From NCBI RefSeq assembly GCF_003594875.1, contig NZ_QZEY01000005.1, positions 1 through 64,000 of the forward strand: a stretch of DNA of 64,000 nucleotides, written 5' to 3'. Shown here piece by piece: positions 8,255-16,860 of this stretch. The notes beneath the pieces are model-generated. The model was not told where the DNA came from and did not search any database. It worked only from the letters and a program-made list of their open reading frames with translations. Numbering within the stretch: the stretch's first letter is position 1; each line of letters opens with the position of its first letter. Both the position numbers and the translations under genes were made by a program. This DNA comes from Bailinhaonella thermotolerans. Lineage in GTDB: Bacteria; Actinomycetota; Actinomycetes; Streptosporangiales; Streptosporangiaceae.

Positions 8255-9675
8255 CGGCCTCCTCCGATCGGCAACCGCGCGTCCACCACGAACCCGCCGT
8301 CCGCCCCCGGCCCGGCGGTCAGCGTCCCCCCGAAGAGCTGCGCCCGTTCCCGCATCCCGACCAGCCCGTGCCCGCCCCGCCGCTCGCGCCCGTCTCCCCG
8401 CGCGCCGTCGAACTCGCGCCCGTCTCGTCCCGCGATGTTCAGTTCACGCCCGTTTCGCCGCGCCCCGGGCGGCTCGCGTCCGTTTCGCTCAGCGTCATCC
8501 AGGTCATCCAGCTCGCGCCCGTTTCGGCGTTCGCCGTCCGGCTCGTGTCCGTTTCGGCGTTCGTAGGCGCCCGGCTCGTCGTCGCCGCGCGCGGTGGGGG
8601 CGTTCCCTTCCGGGGCCGCCCGCGCCGCCCCGGCCCGCCGTACGTCGTGGACCGTGATGCGCAGCTCACGGGGTCGGTAGCGGACGCGGACCCGCGCCTG
8701 GGACGCGTCCGCGTGCTTGAGGGTGTTGGTCAGGGCCTCCTGGACGATGCGGTACGCGGACAGGTCCAGTCCCGCCGGGAGCGGGACGGCCTCCCCCTCG
8801 ACGGTCAGCTCGACGCCGAGGCCGGCCCGCCGTACCTGTTCCACCAGGTCGGGGAGCTGGTCGAGGCCGGGCTGCGGGGCCAGCGCGGGCTCGGTCCGGC
8901 CGGTCTCCTCGCGCAGGACGCCGAGCAGGCGGCGCATCTCGGCGAGGGCCTGGCGGCCGAGCGCCGAGATCGTGTCGAACTTCTGGGCGGCGTCGGGCAG
9001 GCCGCGCTCCACCGCGGGCGGGCCCGCCTCGGCCTGCACCACCATCATGCTCACGTGATGGGCGATCACGTCATGCAGCTCGCGGGCGATGCGGGCGCGC
9101 TCGGCGGCCACCGCCCGGTGCGCCTCCAGGTCCCGCTCGCGCGCGAGCCAGGCCGCCCGCGCCTCGAGCGTGGCCGCGTGAGCCCGCCTGACGCGGGCGC
9201 TGTCGCCCAGCACCAGCGCGCTGATCAGCAGTAACGCGGTGAACGTGACGTCGAGCAGGTCGGAGTCGGTGGCCGGCAGCATCGCCACGACGCTCAGCGA
9301 GCCGCAGACGAAGGCCCCGACCGTGAACGCCGTCCGGCGCTCGCACCACGCGGCCAGGCTGTAGACGGCGACGACCCCGCCGAGCGGGATCGGCGTCACC
9401 AGGTCGGGGTACGGCGTGGCGGCGTACAGCACGGCGATCGCCAGGACCGCCAGGTTGACCGCGAGCGGGTGCCGGCGCCGCCCGGCGAGCGGCAGGGTGA
9501 CCAGCAGGACGAGCGCCACGGCGAGCGGTGAAGGCGCGGGCAGGTGCTCGTTGCGCGCCTGGAAGACCAGCGCGATCAGCGACACCACCGCGAGCAGCAG
9601 CCCGAGCACCCCGTCGGCGACCAGGGGATTCCTCCTGGCCCACCCCGCCGGTCCGAGGGCGCGGCTCGTCACCAT
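8251..9675 (-). CDS. NarL-type sensor histidine kinase with repeat insertion in its ATPase domain
   Basis: A 474-residue membrane sensor kinase. Several hydrophobic segments in the first about 160 residues form the membrane sensor. The HisKA_3 phosphoacceptor is in AERARIARELHDVIAHHVSM (His about residue 201), and the N box is in IVQEALTNTLKHA. After ELRITVHDV the usual D-x-G-x-G is missing. Instead there is a hydrophilic insertion of about 90 residues with repeated R-R-N-G-R-E-L/P-D motifs, before the chain resumes at GGHGLVGMRERAQLFGGTL (G2 region). At DNA level the insertion (about 8395-8580) is an array of CTCGCGCCCGTTTCG-like units. ATP binding may be impaired. It is coupled to the downstream response regulator by a 4-base overlap. 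Confidence 0.92.
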   Translation of the reverse strand: MVTSRALGPAGWARRNPLVADGVLGLLLAVVSLIALVFQARNEHLPAPSPLAVALVLLVTLPLAGRRRHPLAVNLAVLAIAVLYAATPYPDLVTPIPLGGVVAVYSLAAWCERRTAFTVGAFVCGSLSVVAMLPATDSDLLDVTFTALLLISALVLGDSARVRRAHAATLEARAAWLARERDLEAHRAVAAERARIARELHDVIAHHVSMMVVQAEAGPPAVERGLPDAAQKFDTISALGRQALAEMRRLLGVLREETGRTEPALAPQPGLDQLPDLVEQVRRAGLGVELTVEGEAVPLPAGLDLSAYRIVQEALTNTLKHADASQARVRVRYRPRELRITVHDVRRAGAARAAPEGNAPTARGDDEPGAYERRNGHEPDGERRNGRELDDLDDAERNGREPPGARRNGRELNIAGRDGREFDGARGDGRERRGGHGLVGMRERAQLFGGTLTAGPGADGGFVVDARLPIGGGR

Positions 9676-9780
9676 GCGCCCAAGTATCGGGGAATCGTCC
9701 CCGGCGAACCTCCCCCGTCCGGGGGATCACCCCATACCCGCCCGCGATCTCGTCCGGCCGCCGGGATAGGGGTGCGGGCG

Positions 9781-9989
9781 CTCAGGTGGGGACAGAGCGC
9801 GGTCGGCCCCCTGAGGTGGGGACGGGGCGCGGGCGACCCCCTCGGATGGGGACGGAGCGTGGCGGCCCCATCAGGTGGGGACGGGGTGCGGGCGGTCCCC
9901 TCGGATGAGGACGGGGTGCAGGCGGCCCCCTCAGATGGGGACGGGGTGCGGGCGGTCCCCTCGGATGGGGACGGGGCGTGGGCGGTCCC
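9781..9989. repeat. 30-bp minisatellite, 7 units
   Basis: Seven tandem units of 29-30 bp, consensus core GGATGGGGACGGGGTGCGGG then CGGTCCCCTC, from 9781 to 9989. They lie between the histidine kinase gene and the membrane-protein gene starting at 10089. The units are G-rich on the plus strand with runs of four Gs. No gene is needed to explain them. Confidence 0.88.
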
Positions 9990-10088
9990 CTGGGCGAGGG
10001 ATCGCGAGGTTGGCGAGCGCGGGGGATTCGCGCAGGTCAGGGCGCTGCCTACGGTCCAGGTGTCCTTCCACTCCCCTAGGAGACGGTC

Positions 10089-11054
10089 ATGAACGTATTC
10101 GCGGCGTCCGCCCGCCCGGCGCGGTCGTCCCTCCTGTCGCCGCTGCTGGCGCACTGGGACGGCTCCCCCGGATACCGGCGGTTCGCCTACGTCGTGGGCG
10201 CGGCGCTGATCGCCACCGGCGTGCTCCACGCGGGGTTCGGGCTCGCGACCGGCGCGCCGGTCGAGGGGCCGCTGTCCTGGCGCAAGCCCGCGACCTTCGG
10301 GTTCTCGTTCGGGCTGACCACGGTCACGCTCGGCTGGGTGTCCTCGTGCCTGCGCGTCCGGCCGTGGGCCGGCTGGACCGGCGCCGTCCTGCTGTGCGCC
10401 TCGACGGTCGTGGAGGTCGCGTGGGTCGCGCTCCAGCACGCGCGGGGCGTCCCCTCGCACTTCAACTTCGCGACCGGCCTGGACGAGGCGCTGCTCGTGG
10501 GGGCCGGGGTCGCCATCGGCGTCACGAACCTCGTCATCGCGGCCATGACGGTCGCGGTGTTCGTGCTCGCGACGGTCCCCGCGCCGATGGCGTGGGCGCT
10601 CCGCGCGGGCATGGTGTCGCTGCTGACCGCCCAGCTCGTGGGCCTGTGGATGATCAACCACGGGACCGACCTGTCCGAGGCCGGCTTCACCCCGCTGACC
10701 CGCGAGCTGACCGTGTACGGCGCGGCCGGCGCGATGAAGGTGGCCCACGCCGTCCCCATGCACGCGATCCAGGCCCTCACGGTGCTGGCCGGGGCGCTGG
10801 CGTTCTCCGGGCTCGCCGTACGGCGGCAGCTCGCCCTCGTGGTGTCGGCGATCCTCGGGTACGCGCTGCTGGTCGGCGTCGTGCTGGCCCGCACCGCGGC
10901 AGGACTGCCGCCGATCACCGGCCTCACCTGGCCTTTCGTGGCCGCTTACGTCCTGGCGGCCGGGCTCCTGGCGGTGCCGGCGGCGGTCGCGGCACGCGGG
11001 GCGGTCGCGGCGGTCCGGGCGGTCGCGGCGCGAGCCGTACCGCGTCGCCGCTGA
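10089..11054 (+). CDS. Multi-pass membrane protein of unknown function
   Basis: A 321-residue protein with about eight hydrophobic segments, for example FAYVVGAALIATGVLHAGFG, GAVLLCASTVVEVAWVAL, AGVAIGVTNLVIAAMTVAVF and ALVVSAILGYALLVGVVLA. Conserved-looking polar positions are LSWRKPATFGFSFGL in the second segment and HARGVPSHFNFATG after the third. I do not recognise the function. ATG 10089 is preceded by AGGAG with 6-base spacing. The C-terminus is an Ala/Val/Arg-rich tail. A strong hairpin lies 160 bp downstream, between this gene and the convergent hexosaminidase gene. Confidence 0.82.
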   Translation: MNVFAASARPARSSLLSPLLAHWDGSPGYRRFAYVVGAALIATGVLHAGFGLATGAPVEGPLSWRKPATFGFSFGLTTVTLGWVSSCLRVRPWAGWTGAVLLCASTVVEVAWVALQHARGVPSHFNFATGLDEALLVGAGVAIGVTNLVIAAMTVAVFVLATVPAPMAWALRAGMVSLLTAQLVGLWMINHGTDLSEAGFTPLTRELTVYGAAGAMKVAHAVPMHAIQALTVLAGALAFSGLAVRRQLALVVSAILGYALLVGVVLARTAAGLPPITGLTWPFVAAYVLAAGLLAVPAAVAARGAVAAVRAVAARAVPRRR

Positions 11055-11210
11055 CACCCTCCGGGGGTAATGGCCACTTATCCCCAGAACGCGGCTCGGG
11101 CCGCTCGGGGGTCCCGGTTTCGGGCGATGCTCGTACGGCGTCCGCAGGGGCCGCACGACTTCGCAGGGAGGGCCGGACATGAGCCACGCGGGAAGAGCCA
11201 TGACACGGAG

Positions 11211-11241
11211 CGGCCCGCCCCCAGGTGGTGGGGGCGGGCCG
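11211..11241. terminator. Bidirectional terminator hairpin
   Basis: CGGCCCGCCCCC (11211-11222), 7-base loop, GGGGGCGGGCCG (11230-11241): a perfect 12-bp stem between two convergent genes. There is no long T-run, as is usual in high-GC actinobacteria. Confidence 0.75.
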
Positions 11242-11277
11242 CCGGGCCGATCGGGAGGAGCGGACCGATCGGACGAA

Positions 11278-14031
11278 TCAGCCGGACTTGACCGGGGCGA
11301 CCCGGCTCGTACGGCCGTCGGGGGCCTTGGTGCGCAGGAAGGCGCGGTCGCCCACCTGGACCGGGGCCGTGTACGTCCGCCAGGTGCGCCCGTCGGTCGA
11401 GTACTCGATCGTCAGGCCCGGGTTGCGGACGTTCGCGGTGAGCGTGCCGGACCTGATCTCGCCGCCGGGGAGCGGGATCCGGTAGTTGACCCCGACCCCG
11501 TCCAGGCCGACCGGCTGGTAGAAGGACAGCAGCGGGAACGTGACCTGGCCGAGGGTGTTGACGAAGACCTTCCACGCCGCCGGCATCTGCTCCGGAGTCG
11601 GCGTGCGGCGGTTCCAGGCGCGCTCGGCGACGCCGAGGAGCTTGGGGAACGCCTGGTATTCCCGGATCTCGGGGGCCTTGCCGTTCTCCGCCCAGAGCTG
11701 GGCCTCCATGCCGAGGATGTTCTTCTTGCCCTCCTCGGTGAGCCGCTCCCAGGCCGGGCTCGGGGTCACCGGGCCGCCCCAGCGGTTCTCCGTGGCGTTG
11801 GCGTAGACGTTGAACGGCTGGTACGTGAAGGTCGACTCCTCGTCGACGTACGCCGCCCAGTAGTACCCCGGCTCGTCCGGGTCCTTGTTGTACGCCAGGT
11901 CCATGTAGAGGTTGGTCGCGTGGGCGAGCACGACCTTCGTGCCCTTGTTGGCGAACCGGTAGGCCCAGTCCTCACGCCCCCAGCCCCACACGTTCTGCCA
12001 GGGCAGGGCGATGAAGTTCGGCAGCGTGATCTCCCGGCCCTCGCTCTTGAGCACGTCCTCCCAGCCCGCCGTGGTCGGCGCGACCGTCTGCGCGATCTTG
12101 TTCCACTCCGCGAAGAACAGGTCCATGAGCTGCTGGTCGGTCTTGCCCGCCGTCTCCGGGTTCCGGTCGCACGCGGGCGACTCGGTCCAGGTCGGGTGCG
12201 GGGCCTCGTCGCCGCCGAGGTTCACCGTGGTCAGCGGCGCCCCGGCCTGGTCGTACATCCTCTTCACCTCGGTGACGACCTTCGTCAGGAAGGCGTACGT
12301 CGAGGAGATGCACGGGTTGACGATGTTGTCCGTGTAGTACTGCACCGACACGTGGCGCGTGGTGTCCTCGGGGTCGAGCAGGCGATACCTGTTCGCCTCG
12401 GCCGGGTCGGAGTCCTTGAGCCGCTGGTAGCGCCGCTCCATCGCCTGCACGGCCGCCCGCGCGTGGGCCGGGAAGTCGAACTCCGGCACCACCTGGATGT
12501 GCCGCTGCCTGGCGTAGGCGAGCAGGTCCACGAACTCCCGCCGGGAGTAGTGCCCGCTGCCCTTGCCGACCAGGTTCACCATCGCGTCCTCGTACCCCTG
12601 GTAGGCCGGGATCCGGCCGAGGTTGGCCTGCCGCTCGTCACGCGGCTTGCCCGCGATCCCGTCACCGGGCCGCAGGTCGTTGCCGGATCCCATGGCCTGG
12701 TGCAGCATCGACTTCTCGGCCAGGTCGTGCCCGCGCCGCGCCCCGAACGTCGTGAGCTCGGGCAGCCCGGGGATCTCCACGCGCCAGCCCTCGTCGTCGG
12801 TCAGGTGCAGGTGGAGCCGGTTGAGCTTGAGATACGACATGAGGTCGAGGAACTTCTTCACCGTGCGCGGCGTCTCGAAGTGGCGGCCCACGTCGATCGC
12901 CATGCCCCGATACCCGAACAACGGCGCGTCCGCGATCGTCGCCCGCGGGATCTTGATCCGGTCCGGCTCACGCCCGCGCGCCGCCGCGGCGTACGCCTCG
13001 ACCGGGATGAGCTGGCGCAGCGTCTGGATGCCGTAGAGCACGCCGGCCCGGTCAGCGCCGGTGATCTCCACGCCCTTGTCGCCGACGGCGAGCCGGTAGC
13101 CCTCGGGATCGGCCTTGCCGTCGCCGTCCACGTCGAGGCCCGCGCTGGTGGCGAGCTTGATCCGCGTACGGCTCCCGCCCGCGGCCTCGGGCGACCCGGC
13201 GCCGGCGGACGCGGCGTCGCCACGGTCGCCGCCCAGGACGTCGTCGAGGGCGGATTCCAGGTAGGACGCCTCGTTGCGCAGGTCGGGCGCGCTCTCGACG
13301 GTCAGGCCGCGCGCCTCAAGCGTGAGCGTGCCCTGTCCGGCGGTCGCGGAGAGCGGCCTGGGCAGGATGCGGTCGGCGAGAGCCAGGTCCGCGCGCTGCG
13401 CCGTGTTCTCCTTGAACCGGGAGGCCGCCGTCTCGACGGGTCGCACGTCGCCGTCGAACGCGGTGGTCTGCTTGGGGTCGTCCGGGTCGAGCAGCGTCTT
13501 ACCCGGGACCCAGCGCGGCGTGGCCCCGCCGTACGAAATGTGCCAGCCCGCCGGGGCGTCGCTCTTGTGGATCGCCCAGAACTCCAGGTTCAGGCCGATC
13601 TTCCGCTGCTGCCCCGGCCGGATCGGCTGGAACGACGCGGTCGGCTTGAGCACGAAGTAGTCGCCGCTCTGCGCCTTGTCGGCCCGCGTCAGCGTGAGCC
13701 CCTGCGCGGCCAGCTCCGCCCGCGCCGGATCCCCCAGCTCCGGCGGGTAGACGGCCAGCGGCTGCCGGACCGAGCTGAAGTACAGGGCCCAGTCGCGGCC
13801 CAGCTCACAACCCCGGTCCCGGTTGTGAACGGTGATCTCTCCCCGGAAGTACCGGTGATCCCCGACCGTGTGATCGACCGGCTGGAACGTCACGAGCAGC
13901 TCGTTCGCGTCAGGGCGGCAGGCCCGCCCCTCAGCGGCGGCCACGGACGCCGGCGCCACCGAAAGCACCAGCGCCCCCGCGACGACGGCCGCCATGCGCG
14001 ACCGAAGCGAAGAACGTAGGGAGGCGTACAT
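11278..14031 (-). CDS. Secreted beta-N-acetylhexosaminidase, GH20 (chitobiase type)
   Basis: A 917-residue exported enzyme. The signal peptide is MYASLRSSLRSRMAAVVAGA followed by a hydrophobic core and an ASVAAAEG cleavage region. Next come a chitobiase N-terminal carbohydrate-binding domain (LLVTFQPVDHTVGDHRYFRG to about residue 180), a GH20b segment, and the GH20 barrel beginning near YGIQTLRQLIP. The catalytic Asp-Glu pair is in VNLGGDEAPHPTW. The C-terminal immunoglobulin-like chitobiase domain ends with LTIEYSTDGRTWRTYTA. Such enzymes release GlcNAc from chitin oligosaccharides. ATG 14031 is preferred over the in-frame ATG 14070 because GGAGG lies 8-9 bases upstream and the signal peptide starts there. 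Confidence 0.93.
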   Translation of the reverse strand: MYASLRSSLRSRMAAVVAGALVLSVAPASVAAAEGRACRPDANELLVTFQPVDHTVGDHRYFRGEITVHNRDRGCELGRDWALYFSSVRQPLAVYPPELGDPARAELAAQGLTLTRADKAQSGDYFVLKPTASFQPIRPGQQRKIGLNLEFWAIHKSDAPAGWHISYGGATPRWVPGKTLLDPDDPKQTTAFDGDVRPVETAASRFKENTAQRADLALADRILPRPLSATAGQGTLTLEARGLTVESAPDLRNEASYLESALDDVLGGDRGDAASAGAGSPEAAGGSRTRIKLATSAGLDVDGDGKADPEGYRLAVGDKGVEITGADRAGVLYGIQTLRQLIPVEAYAAAARGREPDRIKIPRATIADAPLFGYRGMAIDVGRHFETPRTVKKFLDLMSYLKLNRLHLHLTDDEGWRVEIPGLPELTTFGARRGHDLAEKSMLHQAMGSGNDLRPGDGIAGKPRDERQANLGRIPAYQGYEDAMVNLVGKGSGHYSRREFVDLLAYARQRHIQVVPEFDFPAHARAAVQAMERRYQRLKDSDPAEANRYRLLDPEDTTRHVSVQYYTDNIVNPCISSTYAFLTKVVTEVKRMYDQAGAPLTTVNLGGDEAPHPTWTESPACDRNPETAGKTDQQLMDLFFAEWNKIAQTVAPTTAGWEDVLKSEGREITLPNFIALPWQNVWGWGREDWAYRFANKGTKVVLAHATNLYMDLAYNKDPDEPGYYWAAYVDEESTFTYQPFNVYANATENRWGGPVTPSPAWERLTEEGKKNILGMEAQLWAENGKAPEIREYQAFPKLLGVAERAWNRRTPTPEQMPAAWKVFVNTLGQVTFPLLSFYQPVGLDGVGVNYRIPLPGGEIRSGTLTANVRNPGLTIEYSTDGRTWRTYTAPVQVGDRAFLRTKAPDGRTSRVAPVKSG

Positions 14032-14070
14032 TGAGAGAACCTCCACCAACACGAGGGTGGCGACGCCCAT

Positions 14071-14392
14071 CGCGCCGCAAATAGGAAACTAACCTTTCAA
14101 TTCCCGCCTGTCCGCCCTCTGTCCGCATCCGGCCATCGGCCCTCCACCGCGCGGGCGGACCCCCTCCCGAACCGCCCGTCCGCCGGGATCCAAACTCGCG
14201 GCTTCATAAGAAACTCGCAGGTCACAGGGCTGCCACTCCCGCAGACACCCCATCGGGCAGCCACGTCGCCATCTCCCGAAGCGGCGACCCAGCCCCCGCG
14301 CGCCCACCTCGGGACTCGGCCCCCACCGGCCGCGTTGTGTCACGGGGGCTCCAAAACCCCCGTGACACATTGTGGCCGCGCATGCCGGGCCC
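14071..14392. other. Intergenic region with terminator hairpin
   Basis: About 320 bp upstream of the hexosaminidase gene and downstream of the 136-aa gene. It should hold the hexosaminidase promoter. Apart from the hairpin at 14336-14369 I see nothing that can be supported. Confidence 0.4.
14336..14369 (-). terminator. Rho-independent-like hairpin
   Basis: TGTGTCACGGGGG (14336-14348), 8-base loop, CCCCCGTGACACA (14357-14369): a perfect 13-bp stem 24 bp past the stop of the minus-strand gene ending at 14393. Confidence 0.75.
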
Positions 14393-14803
14393 TCAGGCGG
14401 CGGCGTCGAGAGCCTCGGTGATCTTGCGGGCCATCCCGGCCACGATGGGGCTCGGCGCGCCCTCGTGGGTCCGGGCGGCCGCCTCGACGGCGATCATGAC
14501 GGCGGCCCGGAAGTGCCCGGCCTCCGCCGCGTCCTGCTTCCTCAGCAGGCTCATCGACTCCGTCAGGGACGGCAGCACCTGGTCGGCGAGCGCGGCCGTG
14601 GTCTTGCCGGCCAGCTTCAGGTCCCGGGTCTTCGCGGCGAGCACGTGCCCGATCAGGCCGGTCCCCGAGGCGAGGGCGATCGACCCGGCGGTGGCGGCCT
14701 TGTGCGGCGAGCCGGCCGCGTCGGCGGCGCTCATCAGCGCGACGGCGCCGTAGGCCGCGGTCCGCAGGGTGCGCTTGTCCTGGTCGGTGAGGGTGACGGT
14801 CAT
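14393..14803 (-). CDS. Small Ala-rich protein of unknown function
   Basis: A 136-residue soluble protein starting MTVTLTDQDKRTLRTAAYGA. It is helical and alanine-rich with no cysteines, and no membrane segment is clear. AAYGAVALMSAADAAGSPHK and SIALASGTGLIGHVLAAKTR suggest a compact helical bundle. I do not recognise the family. The start follows GGAGGAGC at good distance, and a strong terminator hairpin lies just downstream, so it looks like an expressed single gene. Confidence 0.75.
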   Translation of the reverse strand: MTVTLTDQDKRTLRTAAYGAVALMSAADAAGSPHKAATAGSIALASGTGLIGHVLAAKTRDLKLAGKTTAALADQVLPSLTESMSLLRKQDAAEAGHFRAAVMIAVEAAARTHEGAPSPIVAGMARKITEALDAAA

Positions 14804-15447
14804 GGTGCTCCTCCTTCAGATCCCGGCCCCGCCCTCGCGGAACCGCTTACGACACCAACAATCCCGCCCTCCACTGACACCACACCGCCACCGCCCTTAC
14901 ACGCCCCTGACGCCCCACCCTCCGACGTCTCAGCCCCCCGGCTCCCCGCCGGCCCGGACCGACCTCTCCCTGAGCCCGGCCCTCGCACCGCGCGTACGGT
15001 CTGGGCCTGAGCTGGGCCAACCCCGGCCCCCACCGGCCTTCGAAGAACGCCCCGGGACCCGGACCACTCCGGCACGGGCCGCCGCGCCCGTGCCGAACGT
15101 CTGCGAACCTTCGCGGTACCTGCGTGAATGCCGCTACAGGCCCATAACGTGCCGCGACCACCCCTGTGCCCGTGATCTCGCGATCCCGCCCCGGCCTCCC
15201 CCTTCCTGACTCCTCGACCGGGATGGAGGTGGGGATTGCCAGATCACGACGGGAAGGGGAGCACGCGCCGGCTCACGGCGGAGGGGGCTATCTCGCGGCC
15301 CTCGGGACCTGGTCCGGGTCCTGCCCGCAGGGCTGGTTCGAGGCAGCAGGTCGCGCCATCACGTTCGGGTGGGTCGGGGGATGGGCGGCGGTTGCGAGAT
15401 CGCAGGTCGGTGAGGGGCGGGCGGGGGTGCGGCGGGCTGGGCTGGTG
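14804..15447. other. 644-bp intergenic region
   Basis: Between the start of the 136-aa gene and the stop of the FAD oxidoreductase gene. Reading frames here lack ribosome sites and have shadow-like Pro/Arg composition. No RNA gene or repeat was recognised. Confidence 0.35.
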
Positions 15448-16782
15448 TTAGGGGCGGGGGCCGCGGAGGACTTTGCGGGCGGTGGTGGGGGCGGCGATTC
15501 TCGCCGGTGGGGCCAGGTAGGTGATGACCTGGGCGAAGGGGGTGGCGACCGTGGGGTCTTGGTGGGCCACCCGGTGGAGGCGGCGGATGTAGGTGTTGAG
15601 GACGCGGATGCGGGCGGGGCGGGGGCCGGGGACCTCGGGGAGGGCCAGGTCACCGGCGGCGGCCACGAGCCAGGCGGGGGCGATCACGCGGGCAGCGGCG
15701 CGGAAGAAGCGTTCGGGGAGGTCGCGGGTGCCCGCTCTCAGGCCGGCGGCCAGCGCCTCCGACTCCAGGGCGGCGACCGTCATGCCCTGGCCGTACAGCG
15801 GGTTGAAGCTGCACAGCGAGTCGGCGAAGGGGAGGAGGCCGGGCGGGAAGGTGCGGAGGCGTTCGTAGCGGCGGCGCACGCTCGCGGGGAAGTGCTGCCG
15901 GACCGGGTCGCTCAGCGGGACGGCGTCGCGGAGGGCCGCGTGGACGTCCGGCGGGGCGACGGTGGCGGCGAAGTCGAGGTACCCCGCGCCGGTCAGGGGC
16001 GGATGGTCCCCGGCCAGGCCGCCGAGGCTGAGCATCCAGCGGTCGCCCTCCTGGCGGGCGAGGACCATGGCGCGGGGACGCCCGGGGATCGCGGCGACCA
16101 GCACGACGCGGTCGCCGCCGAGCGCGTCCGCCGGCATGCGCAGGAACCGGCTGGCGTACGCCACGTTGACCTTGACCTGGTCTTCCGGGGGCGTGCGGTG
16201 GCCCAGTTCGGCGAGCCACGCCTTCGTCCGGCCGGCGCGGCCCAGCGCGTCCACGACCAGGTCGGCCTCCACCTCCTCGCCCGATCCCACCGGCGCCGCG
16301 CCGGCGTCAGCCGTACCAGAATGACCTGGGGAAACGCGGGCGCCGACGACGCGGCCCCGGTGGGTGATCAGCCCGGTGACGGCGTGCTCGTCCAGGATCT
16401 TGACGTTGCCGAGGGCGGCGACCCGGGCGCGGACCGTGGACTCCAGGAGGGGGCGGCTCGCGAGGATGGTCACCGCGTCCAGGCGCGGCCGGGCCTGCGT
16501 GAGGCCGGACAGGACGACGCGCACCTCGCGCTCGTGGTGGGCGAGGGGCGCCCCGGCCGCCGTGAGTTCGCCGGTCAGGCCGGGGAAGAGGCGGTTGAGG
16601 ACCTGGCCCCCGCGCGGGAGGAGCAGGTGGAGGTGCCTGCCCTGCGGCACCCCGCGCCGGGGAGCCACCGAGGCGTCCAGTTTGTCGCGTTCGACCACCG
16701 TCACCCGGTCGAAGTGCTCGGCGAGCGTCCGGGCCGCCAGCAGGCCGCCCATCCCGGCGCCGAGGACCACCGCGTGCGACAT
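15448..16782 (-). CDS. FAD-dependent oxidoreductase/monooxygenase-like
   Basis: A 444-residue flavoprotein. The N-terminal dinucleotide-binding fold reads MSHAVVLGAGMGGLLAARTL (GxGxxG), followed by RVTVVERD. The central DLVVDALGRAGR matches the DG motif of flavoprotein hydroxylases. The C-terminal FNPLYGQGMTVAALES is the second FAD motif seen in halogenase and squalene-epoxidase-like proteins. No membrane anchor is apparent. ATG 16782 has GGAGG 5-9 bases upstream; a longer start at 16827 would add 15 residues ahead of the fold. The substrate is unknown. The sigma-factor gene lies upstream on the same strand, 78 bp away. Confidence 0.88.
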   Translation of the reverse strand: MSHAVVLGAGMGGLLAARTLAEHFDRVTVVERDKLDASVAPRRGVPQGRHLHLLLPRGGQVLNRLFPGLTGELTAAGAPLAHHEREVRVVLSGLTQARPRLDAVTILASRPLLESTVRARVAALGNVKILDEHAVTGLITHRGRVVGARVSPGHSGTADAGAAPVGSGEEVEADLVVDALGRAGRTKAWLAELGHRTPPEDQVKVNVAYASRFLRMPADALGGDRVVLVAAIPGRPRAMVLARQEGDRWMLSLGGLAGDHPPLTGAGYLDFAATVAPPDVHAALRDAVPLSDPVRQHFPASVRRRYERLRTFPPGLLPFADSLCSFNPLYGQGMTVAALESEALAAGLRAGTRDLPERFFRAAARVIAPAWLVAAAGDLALPEVPGPRPARIRVLNTYIRRLHRVAHQDPTVATPFAQVITYLAPPARIAAPTTARKVLRGPRP

Positions 16783-16860
16783 GTGAACCTCCGGGAGGGG
16801 GAACCGCGGTTCGAACATACGCCGCAATTCCCCCTCCTGTCAGCCGTACCCCGGCCGCGC

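Noticed and set aside
11179-14019. 946-codon plus-strand frame
   Set aside because: Antisense to the GH20 enzyme, which has clear domains and a signal peptide on the other strand.
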